NCBI GenBank assembly: GCA_002298155.1
Contig: DBME01000454.1
Span: 278-12,319, forward strand
Length of the DNA: 12,042 bases
Reading direction: 5' to 3'
Origin: Holophagaceae bacterium UBA706
GTDB taxonomy: Bacteria > Acidobacteriota > Holophagae > Holophagales > Holophagaceae
Of this stretch, positions 1-8,030 are shown one piece after another. The notes beneath the pieces are model-generated. The model was not told the origin of the DNA. It was given only the letters and a program-made list of their open reading frames with translations, and did not search any database. The translations under genes were made by a program, and so were the position numbers. Positions within the stretch are counted from its first letter, which is position 1; every line of letters starts with the position of its first letter.

Positions 1-2228
1 AGCACCGATGCGGTGCGGAACCACCAGGAGCTCCACCAGGGCGTGGCGATGGTGAAGCTGAACAGCGAGGCCGGGCCGGGCTGGCCGTCCCCGAGCCGGC
101 TGCGCACTTCGAAGCGGTAGGTGCCGTAGGGCAGCGCGGGGTAGCGGGCCTCCCCCACCCGGGTCTCCCGCCAGTCGTTCTCCAGGCCCACCAGGCGCAC
201 CTCGTGGATCACCCGTGTCTCGGCCAGGAAGGACACCGCGGAGAACTGGAAGCTGACGGTGCGCGCCTGGTAGGGGATGCGGGCCCCGTCCTCCTGGACG
301 AGCTTGTCCATGCCGTCCCGCACCTCGAGGATCCGGGACACGGGCGGCGCCGGCGGCCCCTTGTAGCCCCTCGGCTGGAAATAGGAGAGGCCGTTGCTGA
401 AGCCCTGCCAGATGCCGCCGTCCATGTCGACGGTGATGCTGTTGGCCGAGGGGTCCAGGCTGGCGAGGCCCTCCTCGCGGCTGAAGGTGTCCAGGGTCGT
501 CCCGTCCCAGCGCTTCATTCCGCCGGTGGTGCCCAGCCAGAGCACGCCGGCGTTGTCGAAGAGCATGCTCGAGATGGCGTCCTTGAACAGGGCTTCGGGC
601 CGGGTGAGGGACTCCACCACCTTCCAGGTCCCGTTCACCCGGGCCACGCGGCTGATGCCCCGCGCGTCCAGGTAGGAGACCCAGATGGAACCCTTGGGAT
701 CCCTGGCGAGGCTGGCGCAGTTGTCGCCCAGGAGGCCGTCGGCGGTGCCCAGGCGGGTCCAGACACCCTTCTCCAGCACGAAGAGCCCGTGGGAACCCGC
801 GGCCCAGAGGCCGCCCTGGAGGTCCTTGCGCAGGGAATTGATGCGTTCCTCCGGGGCCTGCCCGGGGAAGGGCAGGGGGTCGGTGATCCAGCGGGAATTC
901 TCCCGGTGGACGTGGAAGACGCCCGAATTGCGGGTCCCGAGGTAGACGCCGTCGCGGGCGTCCCGGGAGATGGCCAGCACGAGGTCGGTGGGCTTGACCG
1001 GCTTGACGAGGATCTTCTCGGTACGGCCCGTGTGGAGGTCCACGCGGAAGACGGCGTTCCAGGCCTCCTCCTTGGCGGAGCCCCCGAACCAGAAGGCCTC
1101 GCGGCCGTCGCCGCCGCCGGCCAGCAGGGTCCTGCCCTCCGTGCCCGCGAGCACGGACCAGGTCTCGTCCTTGAGCACGGCCACGCCGTGGTCGGTGCAG
1201 GCGAAGACGCGCCCGTCGAGGCTCCGGCCGATGTCCCAGATGCTGGGGCTCGGCAGGCCCTCCCGGCGGCTGAAGTTGGTCCAGAGGAAGCGTCCGCGGA
1301 GCTTGTGGATCCCTTCGCTGCCCACCCAGAGGGAGCCTTCCCGGTCCACGAAGGTGAACCCGGCCCAGCCCCCCGGCAGGCCCTTGGACCCGTCCAGGAT
1401 CCAGGACTGGTCCCCGTCGAAGCACACCAGGCCCTTGGAGGTCCCCACCCAGATACGGCCCAGGGCGTCCTCCACGGGGGGGAAGGTGTTGAAGATGTTG
1501 CCGGGGAGCTTCGCGCTCAGGTCGACCCACGCGGCGCTCCAGGCGTCCATGCGCCAGAGGTTGGAGCGGTTCCGCAGGAAGACCCTGCCCGCGCGGTCCT
1601 GGAAGACCTTGCTGCCGGTCCCGTGGAAATCCCTGGGCAGGGCCAGGTCACTCCAGCTCCCGCCCTCCAGGCGCCAGAGGCGGTCCTCGGTGACCAGGTA
1701 GAGGGTGTGCAGGTCCGGGGAGGCCCAGCCCGAGGCGATCTGGCCGGGCAGGTCCCGCAGGACCTTCATGGGCTCGGGTCCGGGGCGCCCGAAGACCTGG
1801 CTGCCCAGGGCGGCCAGGGCGCTGTCCCCGGGACCCAGGGCCAGGAAGCCCGCGCGCAGCCGGGGCAGGCCGGCCACGGGCTGGAACTCCCGGCCTTCCA
1901 GCCGGAAGATCCCGTCGTCGGTGTTCACCCAGAGGCCGCCCCCCACGCCGGTGGCCACCTCCCAGATGATGTTGGCCTTGAGGCCGTGCCCCCAGCGCAC
2001 GTGGTGGCGCCCGTCATAGCGGTAGAGGCCGTCCTCCGTGCCGGTCCACAGGAAGCCCTCGGCGTCCTGGGCGATGGAATAGATGGAGAGGCAGCCCAGG
2101 CCCTCCTCCATGCCATAGCTGCGGAACGTGAAATATCCGGGCTGCGCCCTGCTGGGCCGGGGGGGCGCCCCGACCAGGGGGAGCAGGCTGATGAGCAGCG
2201 CGGATACGGATCCCAGGAGCGGGCGGAT
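1..2228 (-). CDS. Two-component-regulator propeller / Y_Y_Y sensor protein, 3' end outside window
   Basis: This is a periplasmic ligand-sensing protein whose output domain lies beyond the left edge. The visible 742 residues begin with a signal-like segment (hydrophobic core around residues 4-21). About ten Reg_prop-type repeats follow, of the form 'D..G.LW.GT..GL.R.DG' (first at residues 51-73; others include IWVGTSKGL, LWVGSEG, LWLGTTGGM and IWQGFSNGL), as in two seven-bladed propellers. A Y_Y_Y domain fills roughly the last 110 residues, ending in the characteristic PWW..WWF before an expected membrane helix. In this family the C-terminus is usually a histidine kinase, hybrid kinase or GGDEF domain; which one cannot be seen here. 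The frame has no ATG, GTG or TTG between an in-frame stop near 2293 and the ATG at 2111, which lies inside the conserved first repeat region. I therefore place the start at ATC 2228, preceded by GGGGG at 2235-2239. The gene lies 90 bp after the aldehyde reductase, same strand. The family is certain; the start and output domain are not. Confidence 0.9.
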   Translation of the reverse strand, partial: MRPLLGSVSALLISLLPLVGAPPRPSRAQPGYFTFRSYGMEEGLGCLSIYSIAQDAEGFLWTGTEDGLYRYDGRHHVRWGHGLKANIIWEVATGVGGGLWVNTDDGIFRLEGREFQPVAGLPRLRAGFLALGPGDSALAALGSQVFGRPGPEPMKVLRDLPGQIASGWASPDLHTLYLVTEDRLWRLEGGSWSDLALPRDFHGTGSKVFQDRAGRVFLRNRSNLWRMDAWSAAWVDLSAKLPGNIFNTFPPVEDALGRIWVGTSKGLVCFDGDQSWILDGSKGLPGGWAGFTFVDREGSLWVGSEGIHKLRGRFLWTNFSRREGLPSPSIWDIGRSLDGRVFACTDHGVAVLKDETWSVLAGTEGRTLLAGGGDGREAFWFGGSAKEEAWNAVFRVDLHTGRTEKILVKPVKPTDLVLAISRDARDGVYLGTRNSGVFHVHRENSRWITDPLPFPGQAPEERINSLRKDLQGGLWAAGSHGLFVLEKGVWTRLGTADGLLGDNCASLARDPKGSIWVSYLDARGISRVARVNGTWKVVESLTRPEALFKDAISSMLFDNAGVLWLGTTGGMKRWDGTTLDTFSREEGLASLDPSANSITVDMDGGIWQGFSNGLSYFQPRGYKGPPAPPVSRILEVRDGMDKLVQEDGARIPYQARTVSFQFSAVSFLAETRVIHEVRLVGLENDWRETRVGEARYPALPYGTYRFEVRSRLGDGQPGPASLFSFTIATPWWSSWWFRTASV

Positions 2229-2306
2229 GGTGAACCCCCAGGGGTGGGAGGAACGGGTAGACGGATTGAAGGGATGGCGGACCAGGAAACCTTACTTGGG
2301 CGTGGG

Positions 2307-2324
2307 CGATAGTTCAAGCTATCG
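2307..2324. repeat. Perfect 6-bp inverted repeat over the yqhD stop codon
   Basis: The arms CGATAG (2307-2312) and CTATCG (2319-2324) flank a 6-base loop and contain the TAG stop of the aldehyde reductase gene. No T-run follows on either strand, so it does not look like an intrinsic terminator. It may form a small mRNA hairpin or be chance. Confidence 0.4.
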
Positions 2325-3473
2325 GGCCAGGGCGAGGATCTCCAGGACCTTTTCGCGGGTGATGTCCTTGCGCTCGCCCAGGGGCAGGGCCTTGCGCGCT
2401 TCCAGGCGTTCGGCGATCTCGGGGAATCGTTCCTCGCCCACGGCGTAGGCGCTGAGGTGGGTGGGGTTGCCCATGGCCTCGAAGAAGGCCCGGGTGGCGA
2501 TGATGCCCTTTTCCAGGCGCACGGCTTCCGTGCCCTGGCGGATCTCCCAGACCCGCTCGGCATACTGGACGAGCTTCTCCCGCTTGGGGGTGCGCTGCAC
2601 CCACAGGAGGTTCGGAAGGACGATGGCCAGGGTCTGGGCGTGGTCCAGGCCGTGGAAGGCCGTCAGCTCGTGGCCGATGGCGTGGGTGGCCCAGTCGTGG
2701 GGAACCCCGGCCCCGATGAGGCCGTTGAGGGCCTGGGTGGCGCACCACATGACGTTGGCCCGGGCGTTGTAGTCGGTGGGGTCGGCCAGGGTGCGGGGCC
2801 CCTCTTCGATGAGGGTGCGCAGGATGCTTTCGGCGAAGCGGTCCTGGAGGGGGGCGTCGGCCGGATAGGTGAGGTACTGCTCCAGGGTGTGCACGAAGGC
2901 GTCCACGACGCCGTTGGCCACCTGGCGGGAGGAGAGGGTGAAGGTCGTCTCGGGGTCCAGGATGGAGAACCGGGGGAAGAGCAGGGGGCTGGAGAAGGCG
3001 ATCTTCTCCCGGGTGGCGGCGCGGGTGACCACGGCGTTGCCGTTGGACTCGGTGCCGGTGGCGGGCAGGGTGAGCACGGCCCCCAGGGGCAGGGCGGAGC
3101 GGGGGGCGATGTGGCGGCCCACCAGGTCCCATTCGTTGCCCTGGTAGGGCACGGCCGCGGCCATGAACTTCGTGCCGTCCACCACGGAACCGCCGCCCAC
3201 GGCCAGGAGGAATTCCACCTTCTCCTGCCGGGCCAGCTCCACGCCCTTCATCAGGTACTCGAAGGTCGGGTTGGGCTCGATGCCCCCGAATTCCAGCAGG
3301 TCGAAGCCCGCGAGGGCCTTCTTGACCTGGTCGTAGACGCCGTTGGCCTTGATGCTGCCCCCGCCATAGGTCAGGAGGATGCGGACGCCCTGGGGCACCT
3401 CGCGGCGGAGGGAGCCGATCTGGCCGGCCCCGAAGAGGATGCGGGTGGGATTGTGGTAGGTGAAGTTCTGCAT
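2319..3473 (-). CDS. yqhD: NADPH-dependent iron/zinc-type alcohol dehydrogenase, YqhD-like aldehyde reductase
   Basis: A 384-residue cytosolic group III metal-dependent alcohol dehydrogenase, close in length to E. coli YqhD (387). It aligns along its whole length with YqhD as I recall it, including the N-terminal 'NPTRILFG', 'EFGGIEPNP' and 'RQVANGVVDAFVHT'. The nucleotide-binding glycine motifs are GGGS at 37-40 and GGGSVVDG at 93-100. The four metal ligands expected for the family are present: D191, H195, H264 and H278. YqhD reduces short-chain and lipid-peroxidation-derived aldehydes with NADPH and protects against reactive carbonyls; the same role is inferred here. The ATG at 3473 follows an AGGGA by two bases, a rather short spacing, but the N-terminus matches the family exactly there. 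It lies 44 bp downstream of polA on the same strand, so co-transcription is likely. No YqhR-type AraC regulator is beside it. The substrate in vivo is unknown. Confidence 0.95.
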   Translation of the reverse strand: MQNFTYHNPTRILFGAGQIGSLRREVPQGVRILLTYGGGSIKANGVYDQVKKALAGFDLLEFGGIEPNPTFEYLMKGVELARQEKVEFLLAVGGGSVVDGTKFMAAAVPYQGNEWDLVGRHIAPRSALPLGAVLTLPATGTESNGNAVVTRAATREKIAFSSPLLFPRFSILDPETTFTLSSRQVANGVVDAFVHTLEQYLTYPADAPLQDRFAESILRTLIEEGPRTLADPTDYNARANVMWCATQALNGLIGAGVPHDWATHAIGHELTAFHGLDHAQTLAIVLPNLLWVQRTPKREKLVQYAERVWEIRQGTEAVRLEKGIIATRAFFEAMGNPTHLSAYAVGEERFPEIAERLEARKALPLGERKDITREKVLEILALAR

Positions 3474-3517
3474 GTTCCCTCGCGATCAACGGGCCCCGTG
3501 GGGGCTTGCCAATGGGT

Positions 3518-6325
3518 TCACTTGCATTCCAGCCAGCTTCGTCCCTGTCTCACTTCCGCGGCGAGCTTCACCCCCAGGGGGCCCAGCTCGTCGGCGCCCT
3601 CCATGGCCTCCCGGAGCAGCGCGGAAACCGCGTCCACCTCCACCGGCGGCGCCTCCACCAGCAGTTCGTCGTGCACCTGAAGCAGGAGCCTGGCCTCGAG
3701 CCCCGCGGCCTTGAGGGAGCCGTGGAGCCGCACCATGGCCCGGCGCATGATGTCGGCGGCGGTGCCCTGGACCACGGTGTTCACCGCCTCGCGCAGGGCC
3801 TGGGCCTTGAGGCCCTGGTTGGAGGACTGGAGGTCGGGGATGCGGCGGATCCGGCCCCAGTGGGTGCGGACGAGCCCCTCTTCCACGGCCAGCTTCTTGG
3901 TGGCCTCGATCCATTCGGCCACCTTGGGCATGCGCTCGAAATAGCGCTCGATGAAGGCCTTGGCCTCCTTGAAGGTGATGCCCAGGCTCGCGGACAGGGC
4001 GAAGGCGCCCTGGCCGTAGAGGAGGCCGAAGTTGACGGCCTTGGCGGCGCTGCGCTGGTCCGCCGTGACCCCTTCCATGGGCACGGACAGCACCTCGGAG
4101 GCGGTGCGGCGGTGGATGTCCTCGCCCCGTTCGAAGGCGCCCAGGAGCACGGGGTCCTTGGCCAGGGCGGCCACGACCCGCAGCTCGATCTGGCTGTAGT
4201 CGGCGTCCAGGAAGACCCAGCCGTCCCGGGGCACGAAGGCGCCGCGGATGGCGCGGCCCTCCTCGGTGCGCACGGGAATGTTCTGGAGGTTGGGGTCCGA
4301 GGAGGCCAGGCGGCCCGTGGCCACCGCGGCCTGGTGGAGCCGCGTGTGGAGGCGGCCCGTGACCGGATTGACCATGCCGGGCAGCGCCTCGACGTAGGTG
4401 CCCAGGAGCTTCTGCATCTGCCGGTGGCGGAGCAGGACCCGGGCGATCTCGCCGTCCTCGCGCTGGGCCAGCTCGGAGAGCACCTCCTCGTCCGTGGCCG
4501 GGGCCTTGGTCTTGTCGGTGCGCTTGAGGACGGGGAGGCCCAGCTTCTCGTAGAGGATGCGCCCAAGCTGGGTGGGGCTGTTGAGGTTGAAGGGCTCGCC
4601 GGCCAGCTCGAAGGCGCGGGTCTCGGCCTCGTCGCGGGTGGCGCGCATCTCCACGGCGAGCTTGGCCAGGACGTCCACGTCCAGGCGCACGCCGTCCCGT
4701 TCCAGGTCCGCCAGGGCCTCCACCAGGGGCAGGTCCACGCGCTCGTAGAGCTTCACCAGGTCGGGTCCGGCGAGGAGGGGGCGGAGCTTGGCGCACAGCT
4801 GCAGGGCCAGGTCGGCGTCCTCGGCGGCGTACTGCACGGCCTGGTCGAAATCCGCCTCGTCGAAGCGCTTGGCGGCTTTGCCCTTGCCCACCACGGCCTC
4901 GAAGGGGATGGGGCGCAGGTCCAGGTGGCGGGAGGAGAGGTCGTCCAGGTTGTGGCGCAGGCGGGAATCCACGAGGAAGCTCAGCACCATGCTGTCGTCG
5001 CCCACGCCGGCCACGGGCAGGCCGTGCCGGGCGAGGACCTGGAGGTCGTACTTCAGGTTCTGGCCGGCCTTGCGCACGGCGGGGTCGGCCAGCAGGGGCC
5101 CCAGGGCGGCACGCACGGCGCGGAAGGGGAGGTTGCGGGGATCCAGGTAGGGGGCCAGCTCCTCGAAGAACCCCTCGGGATCGCCCTGCAGGTCCAGAAG
5201 GCTTTCCGGCAGGCCCGAATCCGGCAGAAGCCCCGGCAGGGCCCCTTCGGTGTCCCCGGAGCCCGGGCGCAGGTGCGCCAGGGGCACGTAGAGGCCCTCG
5301 CCGGGCTTCCAGGCCAGGCTGAGGCCCACGATGTGGCCCCGGGTGGGATCCAGGGAGGTCGTCTCGGTGTCCAGGCCGAAGACCCCGGCCCGGCGGCATT
5401 CCTCCACGGCGGCGGCCACGTCGGCGATGGTGGCGGCGGCGCGGTAGGTGCGGGCTGTGGCCGGCGCGCCGGCGCTGCCCGATACCGTGAACTCCTTGGT
5501 GAGCTGCTCGAAGCCCAGGGCCTTGAAGGCTGCCCGGGCCTGGGCCTGGTCCACCCCCTTGTATTCCAGGTCGTCCAGGGTCACGGGGAGGGTCAGGTCG
5601 GTCACCACCGTCACCAGGCGGCGCACCAGGGGCAGGCGCTCCAGGGCGGCCTCCAGGCCCTCGCGGTGGGCCTTGCGCTTGAGCTCGGCCCGGTGCTCCA
5701 CGATGGCGTCGAGGTTGCCGTACTGCTCCACCAGGTCGCGGGCGCCCTTCTCGCCGATGCCCTCGACGCCCTTGACGTTGTCGCTGGCGTCGCCCATGAG
5801 GGTGAGCACGTCCACCACCTGCTCGGGCCAGACGCCGAAGCGCTCCTTGACGCCGGCGCGGTCGATCCACACCTCGCCGTCGCGGTTGTTGAGCACCTGG
5901 ATATGGCCGTCGTCCGACACGAGCTGCAGGAGGTCCTTGTCGGGGCTCACGATCACCGCGGGCAGGCCCGCGCGGGAGGCCTGGTGGGCCAGGGTGCCCA
6001 TGACGTCGTCGGCCTCGTAGCCGGAGAGCTCGACGATGGGGATGTTCAGGGCCTTGGTGAGCTCGCGGATCAGGGGCACCTGGGGGCGCAGGTCCTCGGG
6101 CATCTCGGCGCGGTTGGCCTTGTACTCGGGGTAGATGTCGTGCCGGAAAGTGGGCTCGGGCCGGTCGAAGACCATCGCGATGTGCGTGGGCTTGTGCTGG
6201 GCGATGAGCGCCAGGATCATGCGGGCCATGGTCAGGGCCGCGCCGTTCTTCATCCTGAGGTTGCCGTAGTAGGCGCGGAAGATCAGGGCGAAGGCGTCGA
6301 TGAGATAGAGGCGTTGCTCGGACAT
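3518..6325 (-). CDS. polA: DNA polymerase I, with 5' nuclease and 3'-5' proofreading domains
   Basis: A 935-residue DNA polymerase I (E. coli PolA is 928) for Okazaki-fragment processing and gap filling in repair. The 5' nuclease domain covers roughly residues 1-285, with acidic residues in LIDA (D10), VFD (D54), YEADD (104-107), SPDKD (129-131) and MGDASDN (179-182). The 3'-5' exonuclease domain covers about 295-515 with all three Exo motifs intact: D319/E321 in LDTET, N423..D427 in NLKYD, and Y499..D503 in YAAED. Proofreading is therefore predicted to be active, unlike in Taq-like enzymes. The polymerase domain covers about 520-935: motif A DYSQIELR with D709, the O-helix with R758, K762, F766 and Y770, and motif C VHDE with D886/E887. 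F766 is the residue that normally favours deoxy- over dideoxynucleotides. The ATG at 6325 has a GGAG two bases upstream. Its neighbours are an SDR 46 bp upstream and yqhD 44 bp downstream. Confidence 0.98.
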   Translation of the reverse strand: MSEQRLYLIDAFALIFRAYYGNLRMKNGAALTMARMILALIAQHKPTHIAMVFDRPEPTFRHDIYPEYKANRAEMPEDLRPQVPLIRELTKALNIPIVELSGYEADDVMGTLAHQASRAGLPAVIVSPDKDLLQLVSDDGHIQVLNNRDGEVWIDRAGVKERFGVWPEQVVDVLTLMGDASDNVKGVEGIGEKGARDLVEQYGNLDAIVEHRAELKRKAHREGLEAALERLPLVRRLVTVVTDLTLPVTLDDLEYKGVDQAQARAAFKALGFEQLTKEFTVSGSAGAPATARTYRAAATIADVAAAVEECRRAGVFGLDTETTSLDPTRGHIVGLSLAWKPGEGLYVPLAHLRPGSGDTEGALPGLLPDSGLPESLLDLQGDPEGFFEELAPYLDPRNLPFRAVRAALGPLLADPAVRKAGQNLKYDLQVLARHGLPVAGVGDDSMVLSFLVDSRLRHNLDDLSSRHLDLRPIPFEAVVGKGKAAKRFDEADFDQAVQYAAEDADLALQLCAKLRPLLAGPDLVKLYERVDLPLVEALADLERDGVRLDVDVLAKLAVEMRATRDEAETRAFELAGEPFNLNSPTQLGRILYEKLGLPVLKRTDKTKAPATDEEVLSELAQREDGEIARVLLRHRQMQKLLGTYVEALPGMVNPVTGRLHTRLHQAAVATGRLASSDPNLQNIPVRTEEGRAIRGAFVPRDGWVFLDADYSQIELRVVAALAKDPVLLGAFERGEDIHRRTASEVLSVPMEGVTADQRSAAKAVNFGLLYGQGAFALSASLGITFKEAKAFIERYFERMPKVAEWIEATKKLAVEEGLVRTHWGRIRRIPDLQSSNQGLKAQALREAVNTVVQGTAADIMRRAMVRLHGSLKAAGLEARLLLQVHDELLVEAPPVEVDAVSALLREAMEGADELGPLGVKLAAEVRQGRSWLECK

Positions 6326-6371
6326 GGCTCCAGTTTGGTCCCGCCGGCCCGGACTGTCAGCAAGGGATTGG

Positions 6372-7202
6372 CTACAACCCGAAGGCTTTGCGCACGGCCC
6401 ATTCCCAGAGGCCGGCGGGCAGGACCGCCTTGGCGGCCCGGGACCAGAAGGCGTCCCTGCCGATCACCAGGCGCCGGGGAGGGTTGGCGCGGCTCATGGC
6501 GGCGGCGATGCGCGCGGCGCAGGCCACGGCGGGCAGGCCATGGGTCTGGGCGTGGGAACGGTGCCGGTCTAGGTAGGCCTTGACCAGCGGCTCGAAGGGG
6601 GTCCCCTGGATGCGTTCCGGCAGGTCGCCCATGGCGCGGGTGAGGGTGTCCCGGAATTCCGAACGCACGGCGCCGGGCTCCACGACCATGACCCGGACCG
6701 CGGGGGCCACCTCCAGGCGCAGGGTCTCGGCCAGGGCCACCACGGCGTGCTTGGAGGCGCAGTAGGCCCCGGCCATGGGCACGTTCATGCGGCCCAGGAT
6801 GCTGGCCACGTGCACCACGCGCCCGGCGCCGGGGGCCGCGTTGCGGCGGATGAGGGGCAGGAAGGCGCTGGTGGCGGCGTGCAGACCCACGACGTTGGTC
6901 TCCAGCTGGGCCCGGAGCTCCTCGGGACGCAGCATCTCCAGGGGGCCCATCTGGCCGTAGCCGGCGTTGTTGATGAGGGCGGTCAGGTGGAGTCCGGCGC
7001 AGGCCTTCGCGGCGGCTTCGAGGCTGGCGGGGTCGGTGACGTCCAGGGGCAGGCGCAGGAGGTCCTCCCCGTCCGGGAGATCCGCCAGGGAGGCCACCTT
7101 CCGCGCCGTGGCCACGACGCCCCAGCCCCGTTGCCGGCAGGCCTCCACCAGGGCGCGGCCGATGCCGGTGGAACATCCTGTGATCAGCACCCAGTCGCGC
7201 AT
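6372..7202 (-). CDS. Short-chain dehydrogenase/reductase (SDR)
   Basis: A 276-residue classical SDR, a soluble NAD(P)-dependent oxidoreductase with a Rossmann fold. The cofactor motif TGCSTGIG is at residues 8-15, NNAG at 78-81, catalytic S134 in VHVAS, and the Y147-x3-K151 pair in YCASK; 'EPGAVRSEF' (175-183) matches the usual PG motif after the active site. The tail beyond about residue 230 contains a RRLVIGRD-like stretch and a hydrophobic patch ('LPAGLWEWAV'), as in SDRs acting on lipids or other hydrophobic substrates. The substrate cannot be deduced. An ATG at 7265 would add 21 residues before the Rossmann strand; I prefer 7202 because the protein then begins directly at the first beta strand and a strong GGGAGG (7207-7212) lies four bases upstream. 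Its place between a prenyl-lipid-type cluster and polA gives no firm pathway. Confidence 0.92.
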   Translation of the reverse strand: MRDWVLITGCSTGIGRALVEACRQRGWGVVATARKVASLADLPDGEDLLRLPLDVTDPASLEAAAKACAGLHLTALINNAGYGQMGPLEMLRPEELRAQLETNVVGLHAATSAFLPLIRRNAAPGAGRVVHVASILGRMNVPMAGAYCASKHAVVALAETLRLEVAPAVRVMVVEPGAVRSEFRDTLTRAMGDLPERIQGTPFEPLVKAYLDRHRSHAQTHGLPAVACAARIAAAMSRANPPRRLVIGRDAFWSRAAKAVLPAGLWEWAVRKAFGL

Positions 7203-7209
7203 CCGGCCT

Positions 7210-7240
7210 CCCTTGGTCCATTCCTTGCGAATCCCAAGGG
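7210..7240 (-). promoter_or_regulatory. Possible hairpin covering part of the SDR ribosome binding site
   Basis: In the transcript CCCTTGG (7234-7240) can pair with CCAAGGG (7210-7216) across a 17-base loop. The downstream arm overlaps half of the GGGAGG Shine-Dalgarno (7207-7212) of the SDR gene. The perfect 7-bp arms are visible; any translational effect is inferred and the long loop makes the helix only moderately stable. Confidence 0.3.
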
Positions 7241-7265
7241 TCACATCCCGGAGGGGATAGATCAA

Positions 7266-8030
7266 TCAGTGCCAGAGCAGGCAGGCCCCAAGGCCCAGGG
7301 CCCAGGCGGCCAGCCCCGCCAGCTGCGCGGCCTGGCCCTTCCACGGCTTCACGTGGTGCGCATGCAGGGCCACGGCCAGCAGGAGCCACGCAGCCAGGGG
7401 ACCCCTGGGCGGATTGGCGCCGCGAAAGGCTGCCAGGAGCAGGGGCGCCCCCGCCGTCAGGAAGAGGATCCGGGTGCCCTGGAGGACCCAGCGCTGCCAC
7501 CGGGGGGGAGGCGTCTTGTCCTTGGGGGCCTTGAGCAGCGGCTTGAGCCAGAACATCCAGGCACTGCCCAGGGCCAGGGCGGCCAGACCCCCGGCGGCGG
7601 CCCAGGGGGGGCCGAGGAGGGCCGGCAGGAGGAGGACGGGGGCCCCGTGCACCAGGAGGAACCCAGCCCGGGCCCGGTCATAGGCACCCCGCTTCCAGGC
7701 GGTGACCACCATGGAGGCCCCGAGCAGGGCCAGGAGCGCCGGCAAGGGACGTCCCAGGGGAATGGCGGGCAGGCCGGTTACGGCGTGGAGGACGGCGAGG
7801 CCCGCCAGGGTTCCCAGCTGCAGCACGGCGAAAGGCACGGAGGTGAGGATTCCCGCGGCCCGCTCCCGGGCGGCCAGGAGCAGCAGGGCCAGGATGGCGC
7901 AGGGCAGGTACCAGGGCCCCGGCAGCAGCCCGAACCCCGCCCAGGCCGCGAGGAGAAGGGCGAGGACGGGGAGGCGCGGGCTCAGAGGATCGCCAGGAGG
8001 CCGGCCATGTAGAAGCTGAGCTCCACCCAC
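7266..8030 (-). CDS. Multi-spanning membrane protein of unknown function, non-ATG start
   Basis: I do not recognise the family. From a GTG at 8030 the product is 254 residues with about eight or nine hydrophobic segments (near 20-36, 40-54, 62-84, 96-110, 122-140, 143-162, 185-202, 211-226 and 234-252). It has a basic loop KAPKDKTPPPRWQR at 168-180 and a histidine cluster HAHH at 223-226 before the last helix. The frame has no ATG near its beginning. The choices are GTG 8030, which overlaps the ispH-ubiA gene by 49 bases, or a CTG at 7985 that overlaps its TGA stop in a CTGA arrangement (239 residues, starting just before the first helix). Neither has a good Shine-Dalgarno, so translation coupled to the upstream gene is likely. 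The hydrophobic pattern in this frame, and its end just before the SDR gene, argue that it is real. A role linked to the UbiA domain is only a guess from position. Confidence 0.72.
   Translation of the reverse strand: MGGAQLLHGRPPGDPLSPRLPVLALLLAAWAGFGLLPGPWYLPCAILALLLLAARERAAGILTSVPFAVLQLGTLAGLAVLHAVTGLPAIPLGRPLPALLALLGASMVVTAWKRGAYDRARAGFLLVHGAPVLLLPALLGPPWAAAGGLAALALGSAWMFWLKPLLKAPKDKTPPPRWQRWVLQGTRILFLTAGAPLLLAAFRGANPPRGPLAAWLLLAVALHAHHVKPWKGQAAQLAGLAAWALGLGACLLWH

Noticed and set aside
204..2312. Plus-strand 702-codon open frame opposite the propeller sensor
   Set aside because: The minus strand encodes clear Reg_prop and Y_Y_Y motifs. The plus product is Gly/Ala/Pro/Glu/Val-rich with no recognisable motif.
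2307..2324. Inverted repeat at the yqhD stop as an intrinsic terminator
   Set aside because: It is a 6-bp stem with no GC-rich core and no T-run, so it is kept only as a repeat.
3506..6583. Plus-strand open frame of over 1000 codons opposite polA
   Set aside because: It is antisense to a full-length, motif-complete DNA polymerase I. Its translation is low-complexity Gly/Ala/His/Val-rich, as expected from GC-rich codon shadows.
7245..7258. ATCCC/GGGAT stem-loop after the membrane-protein gene as a terminator
   Set aside because: It has only a 5-bp stem and no T-run downstream on the minus strand.
7203..7265. Longer SDR start at ATG 7265
   Set aside because: It would place 21 non-conserved residues before the Rossmann beta strand. 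ATG 7202 has the strong Shine-Dalgarno and the family-typical start.
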